A stretch of DNA of 17,284 nt from Pinguiococcus pyrenoidosus (taxonomy: Eukaryota > Sar > Pinguiophyceae > Pinguiochrysidales > Pinguiochrysidaceae): the NCBI GenBank assembly GCA_019677205.1, contig JAAMXY010002671.1, positions 1 through 17,284 on the forward strand, read 5' to 3'. The notes under the pieces were generated by a model. The model ran no database searches, had not been told where the DNA came from, and saw only the letters and a program-made list of their open reading frames with translations. Position numbers and translations under genes: made by a program. Numbering within the stretch: position 1 is the first letter of the stretch; every line of letters starts with the position of its first letter. Below, one piece after another: positions 8,999-15,891 of this stretch.

Positions 8999-9491
8999 TT
9001 ACTTCGCATCACTGTTGGACAGGGTATCTAACAAGGTCATCTGCTCCGCCTCGAGCCGCTGCAGGCTCTGGTACTGCTCCGCGTAGCGGTCAAGCTCCGT
9101 TCGCCGCTCTTTGATCTGCACTTGCAACGCCAATATCTGCCGGCGACGATTCTCCTCTTCGGAGTCGCAGGAGTTGCGCGTCCCGATTGCCAGCAGCTTC
9201 TGCCGCTCGATCGTCTGTGCCATGGTGTCCAGCACCGTAAGAATCCGCTGCGTCAGCTCATGGAAGTCGCGGGTCTTTGTCACGAAGGCTTCGGACTCGG
9301 AAGACAGAGCGGCGCTGTGCTTCGACTTCTCCGGCGCCAGGACGCGAATTTGGTTCTCATCGTCGAAGGCGATCTTCACCTATCGGCACAGGTCACGCAG
9401 ACTTAGACGCTCCTCTGGGACGAAGGCGGACCTCAAGGAGGGCCGACGAGGCCTTGCCGGCAAAGCAAAGTACCTGATCTATGACATCCAT
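8999..9491 (-). CDS. IFT20: intraflagellar transport protein IFT20
   Basis: Two exons, 9491-9474 (MDVIDQ only) and 9379-8999; 132 aa, the same length as human IFT20. The diagnostic pieces are in order: FDDENQIRVLAPE near the start, AFVTKTRDFHELTQRI, a heptad-rich segment with KLLAIGTRN, then QVQIKERRTELDRYAEQYQS and LQRLEAEQ at the end. Residues about 60-125 should be coiled coil. IFT20 is the small IFT-B subunit that works at the Golgi and in anterograde transport along the axoneme, so the organism builds a flagellum at some stage. Without the tiny first exon there is no ATG: the long exon starts at GTG 9379 directly after an acceptor (CCGATAG). The gene is head-to-head with CENP-C and tail-to-tail with NUP133. 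Confidence 0.92.
9380..9473 (-). other. IFT20: intron of IFT20
   Basis: 94 nt, donor CAG|GTACTT, acceptor GCCGATAG|GTG, branch-like GTGAC near the acceptor, phase 0. It follows only 18 nt of coding sequence, so it is nearly at the 5' end. Confidence 0.85.
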
Positions 9492-9971
9492 AGTGATCTA
9501 GTCTAGAAAGTGGGAGCGCCCGGGAGAGGAGATCTCAGAGCTCCACTATGGCGGGAAAAACGGGTCGGCATTTGAACCTTTTTAAAACATACTGAAAAAT
9601 TAAAATTTTATTATCATCTAGAGAACTTGTCTCAAGTATATTTAAAAATGTTTAAATAACGTTTTATCTGAACTTGAATGATTGTATTATATGAGAAATA
9701 TAAAACAAAATTCTTTACCTGCTTCTTTCTTCCGTTGTTTCAAGATTATAGTTTTCTTTATGATCAAGATCAAGTTCAGGTCCTTCCGTTTCCAATTCCA
9801 ATTCAAGTAGCGGTTAAGGTTCCCGCCCTTTCTTGCCGAGCGCCATCTGAAGGACTTCACATGATTTCAATTGCCGCGTGTGGACGCTTTCTCTGAGCGG
9901 CAGACGTCCCATTTCCCGCATTCTTTGTGGATCCCGCGGTGGCGTCGCAGGTGTCGCGCCCGGTCGATCCC
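9492..9971. promoter_or_regulatory. divergent promoter region, IFT20 / CENP-C, with long AT-rich island
   Basis: 480 nt head-to-head gap. Positions about 9575-9725 are very AT-rich (a 10-bp palindrome TAAAATTTTA at 9601-9610; ATTTAAA-AATG-TTTAAAT at 9640-9657), then short direct doublets (gatcaagatcaag, ttccaattccaa) to about 9810. A short open frame at 9678-9896 has the composition of the AT-rich DNA and no family resemblance, so it is not called a gene. It is probably a bidirectional promoter. Confidence 0.55.
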
Positions 9972-11753
9972 ATGGCTCAGGTGAACGATGAAGAACTTTG
10001 GCGCTTGGGTCTTGCCGGCCGGCGTACGGGAGTCACGGTGCGCGGAGACATCAAGAGAGACTCCCACGGCTTCGAAGACCTGGAGGCCTTCTGGCACGCG
10101 AACGACGAGGGCCATGTGGCGGATCCGTCGCCTCTGCGGGGCCTTGATACGCCAGCAACCACCGCGAGCCGAAAGTCTTCTCGAGCGACGCCGACTTTGG
10201 ACGACGAATACGACTCTGCCACGGATGCGGCAGACATCGGAGAGGCCCTGGACCCTGTCACGCCGCTTGTGGAGAAGCGGAGCACCCGCAAGCTCCGCTT
10301 CGCGGACGAGGAGCCTCCTGCTGCAGAGAGCGCGGGTGCGATGCAGGAGGACGTGGCGGACTTCGAGCATCCGGACACGGACGACGGGGAGAACGACTTT
10401 CTGCCGGCGGCGGACTCGCCGACAGTCCCCCTCGACGACGATGAAGACGCCGGCGACTTGGACGACGGAGACGCGGATACGGAAGAGGACATTCCAGTTC
10501 GCAAGGCGCCGAGCAGGGGCCGCAAGAAGCAGAGCGCTGCCAAGGCCCAGCCGCGGGCCAAGCAGATGCCCGGAAGGAAGCCGGCGAAGGCGGCGAAGGC
10601 GACGAAGCCGAAGGCCTCGCGGAAGATGTTTGTCGCGGACAAGGAAGACGACGTCGACCCCGAGTTTGCGAACATCGATCCGGACAAGATGGTCACGGGA
10701 GGACTCCGGCTCGCTGAGATCGCCTCTCCCGACTTGAATGACAACGAGAACGGCGTGCGCCGCAGCAAGCGACGCCGATGCGAGCCCCTGAAGTGGTGGA
10801 AGTCTGAGCGGCCCATCTATGAGCGCGAGGAAGGGTACCAGCTGCCCGTGGTCAAGGCCGTGACCAAGGCGCCGGCGAAGACCCCGGCAGGCTATCGCCG
10901 CCGGGCTCCGCTGAAGAGGCGAAAGAAGAAGACCTCCAAAGCGGCAGACGAGAATGGCGAGGACGAGGATGATTTCGACGACAGAATAGATGATGCTGAG
11001 GAGCCCTCAACGGTGCTTCTGAAGAGGCCTCTCCCCCGGACGCAGCTTCCCAGGAAGTACACCTATAGAGACGATGGATGGGCGATCGTGTGGGACGAGG
11101 AGAAGCTGCACGCCACAGAGAAGCGCATCGTGACGTACTCCAGCCACCTGCAGGAATCCAAGCTGCCGATCACCGCAGGGCGGCCGAAGGACAAGCAAGG
11201 GGTAGGCTTGGCGGCGCAGGCGTTCAACACGAAGGAGGTGCCCGGGCACATGCCCGGGTGGATATCTGGCCAGGTGGTGCTGCCACCGCAGGCGATCAAG
11301 GATGCGGAAGGAGTCGGGCAGTGCATTCAGGTCTTCTTCCTGGGGTTTGCACAGCCTGGATCCCTCGAGTTCGCAGTGGCGTCTCCCGACGAGAACGGCT
11401 TCGACGACAAGACGGCGCAGAGATTCCTCCTGGGCCCAGGCGATCATTTCGTCGTGCCTCCAAACAACATCTATCGCCTCGAGAATCATTCGAAGACGTC
11501 GAAGGCTGTCATCTGCTGGACCATCATAAAGCCTTTGGAGTCCCAGGATGCTTTCACCGCGGCCGAGGACTTCATCCATCAAGCGGCTGAGGATGGAGGG
11601 AGGAATCATAGCGGGCAGACGGACAAGGATCGGCACGAGCTGATCAAGTCGGCCATTCTCGACGATGACGACGATGACGACGGCGACGACGATGACGACG
11701 GTGACGACGATGACAATGGTGAAGGGGATGGCATCGAGGAAGATAGTACCTAA
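9972..11753 (+). CDS. CENPC: kinetochore protein CENP-C / Mif2
   Basis: Single exon, 593 aa from ATG 9972 (context GATCCCATGG, strong). Three CENP-C parts are visible. (1) N-terminal LGLAGRRTGVTVRG, then RDSHGFEDLEAFW (residues 12-41), like the Mif2 N-terminus that in fungi contacts the Mis12 complex. (2) The CENP-C motif RRSKRRRCEPLKWW (263-276), which binds the acidic patch and the CENP-A tail of centromeric nucleosomes. (3) A C-terminal cupin dimerisation domain (about 425-520) with FFLGFAQPGSLEFAV, FLLGPGDHFVVPPNNIYRLE and AVICWTI. Between these are acidic stretches and basic, AT-hook-like segments (SRGRKKQ, GRKPAK). The tail (563-590) is nearly all Asp with Gly spacers. The protein bridges centromeric chromatin and the outer kinetochore. 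Confidence is high from motif order. Confidence 0.93.
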   Translation: MAQVNDEELWRLGLAGRRTGVTVRGDIKRDSHGFEDLEAFWHANDEGHVADPSPLRGLDTPATTASRKSSRATPTLDDEYDSATDAADIGEALDPVTPLVEKRSTRKLRFADEEPPAAESAGAMQEDVADFEHPDTDDGENDFLPAADSPTVPLDDDEDAGDLDDGDADTEEDIPVRKAPSRGRKKQSAAKAQPRAKQMPGRKPAKAAKATKPKASRKMFVADKEDDVDPEFANIDPDKMVTGGLRLAEIASPDLNDNENGVRRSKRRRCEPLKWWKSERPIYEREEGYQLPVVKAVTKAPAKTPAGYRRRAPLKRRKKKTSKAADENGEDEDDFDDRIDDAEEPSTVLLKRPLPRTQLPRKYTYRDDGWAIVWDEEKLHATEKRIVTYSSHLQESKLPITAGRPKDKQGVGLAAQAFNTKEVPGHMPGWISGQVVLPPQAIKDAEGVGQCIQVFFLGFAQPGSLEFAVASPDENGFDDKTAQRFLLGPGDHFVVPPNNIYRLENHSKTSKAVICWTIIKPLESQDAFTAAEDFIHQAAEDGGRNHSGQTDKDRHELIKSAILDDDDDDDGDDDDDGDDDDNGEGDGIEEDST

Positions 11754-12171
11754 TCGACGAAATCGATGACTTATTTCTTTCCTTGACTCGCCTAGGCAGA
11801 AACTCCGCAACCTGAAAGAGCCATCCCCACACGCTCTCGGTCTTCAGGCGCAGCAAAATCGTCTTCTGTGATCCCGATCTACGGCACAGCCCGTGCGAGG
11901 GCACATCGCAATTGACCCGACCACCTGACGTATCGTAGCCAGTCTCATCTTCCTTGTGTGGTTCGTGCCATGACAGAGGAGCGCCCTCCTTCCCATCGTG
12001 TGTACACCAATTCTCGTTGTCTGCCAAGAAGCAAGGTCGCCGCACACAAAAACGCTTCTGGCAACAAGTGTGCTGTCCGGCATCTTCCTACTCTCTATGA
12101 ACCCAACCGATCCCAGAGGCCACGGAGGCTCTGGGATGATCCGTACAGAACCTGTTGAAGCACCAATGGAC
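11754..12171. other. tail-to-tail gap CENP-C / PDZ-PPR gene
   Basis: 418 nt between converging stops. Short open frames overlap it on the minus strand but resemble no family and read across the antisense of both genes. I see no repeat, RNA gene or splice-linked exon. Confidence 0.6.
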
Positions 12172-14826
12172 CTAGGCTTGGTACGTCCTGGTGACACCAA
12201 GGCCAGACAGTTCAACGTCTTCCACCGCCCTAGATCCCGAGGCCTTCTCCCATGCGCGCAGGGCTTTCTCTTCCCAGTACTCCACATCCGCTTTCTCCTT
12301 GTTGACGGAATCGGAGCGGCGGGAAGCCTCACCACCGCGATGCATCTCCGGTGCTTGGACAGGCAGGCGGACGCTCCAAGCGCCCGCCTTGCGCTGCTCG
12401 GCGGCTGCGGCTGCCCAATGGAGCAAGTTGCTATTTATGCAAGAGCGCAAGTAGCCCTTGTAGAACCTCCACCCCAACTCGAACTTCCCCTCCAGGAGAA
12501 GGTCCGCAGAGCGCCGGAGAAACGAAGCGTACTCCGTCGCCCAGCATATCTCCACGCCGGCGCCGTCTGAGGTGTCTGCATCCGCGCCGTCGCCGGAATC
12601 CTCCTTCTGCAAGCCCCTGAGAAGTGCTTCCTCGAGGCGGCGAGGAACCGTGCCGCCGCGCTTCCCATCGACATACCTCTTCAGTACAACCTCCGCGGTA
12701 TCGTAGTCACCGGCCGCGACGGCATGGGCAATGAGGGGAGCGGCCATCTCTTTGGGCACGCTGTCGTTCTCCAGGTCATCCATGACGTCTACCGCGGACT
12801 TCAAGTCGTTGCGAAGGAGGTGAGCTCGAGAAAGAGTGGCGAGCGCCCGCGGATCGGGTCGCAGGCCGGCCAGCTCCATCTCATCAAAAATCTGCAGCGC
12901 TAGGTCCGGTTGACTGTTCTGCAGGCACGCCTCCACGATGCTGGTGTACACCACGAGCTGTGGCTCGTGGCCCCGCTGTCGCATCTCGCGCAGAATGGAA
13001 AGGGCCCCGACGAGGTCCCCCAGCTTCGCGTACGCGAGGATGACGCTGCTGTAGATGTACTGATTGGGCTTCAGATCATCTTCCAAAAGCGCGTCATACT
13101 TCTCCAGCACCCCCGCGTAGCGCCCCGTCCTGATCTGAGCTACCATCATGACTCCATAGGTGACGACGCTCGGAGGGGTGGAGGACCTCGCCATGGCCAT
13201 GAACGTGCTTTCCGCCTTGTCCACCTGCTGGAGGCTGCAGTACCCCTCCACCAGGACGTGATACAGCCTACGATCCGGCTGGATGCGGAAGTCCTGCACC
13301 ATGGTCCGCACGGTCTTCGCCGCACCGTCCAGATTCTGCAGCGAGACGTACATGCGTACCAGGGCCGTGAACGAGACCACATCGGGCTTCACCCCGAGCT
13401 TCAGCATGGACTCGAACAGGGCCTTCGCGCGAGCGTGCTTCCTCTGCTTGACGAGAACATTCAGCATGATGTTGAACGTGTAGGTGTCCGGTTGGACTTT
13501 CCAGTCGGGGTGGAGGAAGTGCTCGCGGGCTCCCGGCTCCAGGATCTCCCGGAAGAACTTCTGCGCGACCTTCGCACTGCCGCTGCTGATGGCACTAAAG
13601 GCCGCATTGATGAGCGTCACATCGACCTGATAGTTCTGCGGCAGATCCTTCTGGCTTTTCAGGCGCTGGATGAGCTCGACGCACTTGTTCGGCTGACGGA
13701 GACGGCCATACGCCTTCATCAAGGTCGTATGCAGTTGCACGTTCGGCGCCATGCCTGAGATGACCGCCTTGTCGAAAGCTTCCACAGCTTCGCTGGCTCT
13801 GCCCTTCGCAATCATGCTCATCATGTGGAGATTCAGCTCATGCCGCTGGGACTTCCTGTCCACATCGGTGACGGTAAGATCAGATGCCGCGCCCTTGGTC
13901 GCTCCGACGGCTGCCGCAGCCTCGCCATGCCCCTCCTTCTTCTCCGCCGTGTCGATGCGCCTGCGGAGTCGCATTTGCACCCCGTCCGCCCAGATGTTGG
14001 TCGTGACCGCCGAGATGACGCCGTCAACGCTGCGCGTGTTCCACATGCGCGAACCGAGGCTATTCGAGACGGCCACGATCGCGTCCCCCTTCTGTATTCC
14101 GGCGACGTCAGCGGAGCCGCCTTTCTCCACCTCGCTCACGACAACAGGGCCGCCGAGCTCCTCTTGGATGAGGGACATGCCCAAAGGCTTCCGCACGATC
14201 ACGTCCCACACTTCCTCCCGCTCCTCGCGGACGCGCAGATTCTCCTCAGCCAGGGCGCGCTCGAAGCGCATTCGGACGGTGGGAGCGACAGCGAGGCGGG
14301 TTCGCACTGCGCTGAGCACCCCCGTCTTTGTGCGCTTCTCCCACATGTCGCTGCCCACGGTCGCGGACGTCGCTACTACACGATCATCCACGCACACTCC
14401 ACCCGCCTCGCCGCTGCCGCCGGCGACCACGGCGCTTATGTACACCCCCGCCTCCTGGTTCTTTCCATCCCCGCTTGCTCGCTCCTCGAAGGTGAGGCCC
14501 AGCGCAGCTCCCAGCTCGACCTCGTAGGTGTACGTGCCCTTCACGAGATCTTCGGCAACGAACTTGGGAGTGGACGCCCTGCGCGCCGCATCCACGGCGC
14601 TGCTTTCGCTGGTGTCCCCCGCGCCCCACCAGGAGTCCTGGTCTCCCGCTGACTCGAGCGATGCGGTCAGCGCCCGCGCTTCCCCCGCAGACCGCCGCCC
14701 GCCGTGGAAGCGCTCCAACGGCCATCGAGAGGTCGGAAGCCTCGCGATGATGGCTCGCCCGGGCGTGAACCCTTGCAGCACAGGAAGCTGCGACAGGACC
14801 ACGATGCCTGCGATCAGCAGCGTCAT
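12172..14826 (-). CDS. plastid-targeted PDZ-PPR protein
   Basis: 884 aa from ATG 14826, no intron. Start chosen because residues 1-19 form a signal peptide (TLLIAGIVVLSQLPVLQG) followed by F20-T-P and an Arg/Ser-rich, acid-poor segment, the bipartite plastid signal; the frame is open a further 220 codons upstream but is low-complexity there. Two PDZ-like modules follow: about 98-188 (LGLTFEE, GVYISAVVAGGSGEAGGVCVDDRVVA) and 206-289 (PLGMSLIQE, VVVSEVEKGGSADVAGIQKG). Each then has G-S-x-MW-x-x-R and GV(L/I)SAV. Residues about 328-725 hold some ten PPR repeats of about 35 aa (for example TFNIMLNVLVKQRKHARAK, KLGVKPDVVSFTALV, YSSVILAYAKLGDLVGAL). PPR tracts bind organelle RNA and act in its processing, stability or translation; PDZ modules bind protein C-termini. 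The two together suggest an RNA factor tethered to a protein complex, which is inference. The C-terminus (about 755-884) is unassigned. Confidence 0.85.
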   Translation of the reverse strand: MTLLIAGIVVLSQLPVLQGFTPGRAIIARLPTSRWPLERFHGGRRSAGEARALTASLESAGDQDSWWGAGDTSESSAVDAARRASTPKFVAEDLVKGTYTYEVELGAALGLTFEERASGDGKNQEAGVYISAVVAGGSGEAGGVCVDDRVVATSATVGSDMWEKRTKTGVLSAVRTRLAVAPTVRMRFERALAEENLRVREEREEVWDVIVRKPLGMSLIQEELGGPVVVSEVEKGGSADVAGIQKGDAIVAVSNSLGSRMWNTRSVDGVISAVTTNIWADGVQMRLRRRIDTAEKKEGHGEAAAAVGATKGAASDLTVTDVDRKSQRHELNLHMMSMIAKGRASEAVEAFDKAVISGMAPNVQLHTTLMKAYGRLRQPNKCVELIQRLKSQKDLPQNYQVDVTLINAAFSAISSGSAKVAQKFFREILEPGAREHFLHPDWKVQPDTYTFNIMLNVLVKQRKHARAKALFESMLKLGVKPDVVSFTALVRMYVSLQNLDGAAKTVRTMVQDFRIQPDRRLYHVLVEGYCSLQQVDKAESTFMAMARSSTPPSVVTYGVMMVAQIRTGRYAGVLEKYDALLEDDLKPNQYIYSSVILAYAKLGDLVGALSILREMRQRGHEPQLVVYTSIVEACLQNSQPDLALQIFDEMELAGLRPDPRALATLSRAHLLRNDLKSAVDVMDDLENDSVPKEMAAPLIAHAVAAGDYDTAEVVLKRYVDGKRGGTVPRRLEEALLRGLQKEDSGDGADADTSDGAGVEICWATEYASFLRRSADLLLEGKFELGWRFYKGYLRSCINSNLLHWAAAAAEQRKAGAWSVRLPVQAPEMHRGGEASRRSDSVNKEKADVEYWEEKALRAWEKASGSRAVEDVELSGLGVTRTYQA

Positions 14827-14885
14827 CGTGCCCCCAGCGCGCTTGGTGTCCGTCCCAAGCCTTTGGGAGGGACGAGTGGTGAACT

Positions 14886-14939
14886 CGGCTCCACTTCCAG
14901 CCTCGGCTCCACTTCTAGCCTCGGCTCCACTTCCAGCCT
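14886..14939. repeat. three tandem copies of an 18-bp unit
   Basis: Unit CGGCTCCACTTCCAGCCT at 14886-14903, 14904-14921 (one change, c to t) and 14922-14939. Its length is a multiple of three, so it would encode a six-residue repeat (GSGAEA) if the upstream PPR frame were translated. Probably a recent slippage minisatellite. Confidence 0.9.
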
Positions 14940-15655
14940 GCCCAAATCGGCCGCAGTTCTTCCTCTCCGTCCTCAAGCCGACCTCGCGCTCGCCACTACG
15001 CAGTGAACAACTGCTTCTTCGGTCACCATCCGCCTGCTCTCTCGTCCGCGGGCCTCTAGCTCCGTACATCGGAGATCGCCAGGAAATCGTCGAAGAGGAC
15101 GAGGGGTCGCGAAGGCCGAGAAGTCGCGACCAGACCGACAGATCTATGAAGGCCGACCGAAAGCTCGACAATTGTTCCGTCTGCGCGCCCAACGCGGTTT
15201 CAAAGCGCGGTGAGCCTCCGGTCAGCGCGCGGCGCTCACGCAGCGCAGTGTCAGCGTTCGACGTCCGCAGAGGCGGGCGGCCGCGCTCTTCTGCAAGCTG
15301 CGTTTCGCGGCCTTTGAAGCTGACTTCGGCAACTTCGGATGCGTCCCAAGCGCCACGGCTCTTCCGCCTCCGCGCGGCGCTTCGCCCAGCGCTGCGGCAC
15401 CGAGCCGATCCTGAAGAGCGTGTCTCAACGCTGGTGGCGTCTAGGGAATCGGGAGAGACGCCGACGCCGTTCGTGTGGCCACGCATGTGAAACTCAACAA
15501 CAGCTCAGACAGACGGCCAGACGCTTCTTGCCGGGCTTATGGAACAGCGGAGTCAAAGGCCTCGCAAGAAGATCTACAGCTCCTTCAACCAATCGAACTG
15601 GTCAGCTGCGTTGGCAGCTGGAAGTCATCAAACGGGAAGAACATGCAATGCTGAA

Positions 15656-15775
15656 TTCGATGACCATGGCGAAAAGGGTTTGGAAGTTTTCGATGACTTT
15701 TATATATATATTTTTCGATGACGACTGCGGAAGACGCAAGAATTATTCGATGACTTCTGCAAGACTTTGGATGAC
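15656..15775. repeat. dispersed TTCGATGAC repeats
   Basis: TTCGATGAC occurs at 15656, 15689, 15714 and 15746, with variant TTGGATGAC at 15767. Two copies extend into a longer imperfect repeat (gatgacgactgcggaagacg near 15717 and gatgacgattgtggaagacg near 15770). This is a degenerate minisatellite or a cluster of binding sites about 120-235 nt upstream of the membralin ATG. Confidence 0.65.
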
Positions 15776-15891
15776 GATTGTGGAAGACGCCGGAATTCAA
15801 GACGCGCTTCGCCTTGGGAAAGGGCCGATGTGAAGGCGCCGGACCGAGCCTGAACTCCGCCGCGGACGAGGTACGAGGTTCGGAGCCAGCG

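Larger units (their letters stand above)
14827..15891. promoter_or_regulatory. divergent intergenic region, PDZ-PPR / membralin
   Basis: About 1.07 kb between outward-facing starts. The half next to the PPR gene (to 15486) is GC-rich and open on both strands, with a triple 18-bp repeat, and looks like leader or low-complexity DNA, not a gene. The half next to membralin has a short TA run (about 15699-15715) and several copies of TTCGATGAC. Core promoter elements cannot be assigned. Confidence 0.5.

Noticed and set aside
9678-9896. Short open frame in the AT-rich island
   Set aside because: Amino-acid content follows the AT-rich DNA and direct doublets; no family resemblance or good start context.
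11844-12335. 163-codon minus-strand open frame at the end of the PPR gene
   Set aside because: Overlaps the PPR C-terminus in another frame and crosses a gap without splice or family support.
14528-15490. 320-codon plus-strand open frame
   Set aside because: Overlaps the antisense of the PPR N-terminus and a low-complexity repeat; no recognisable domain.
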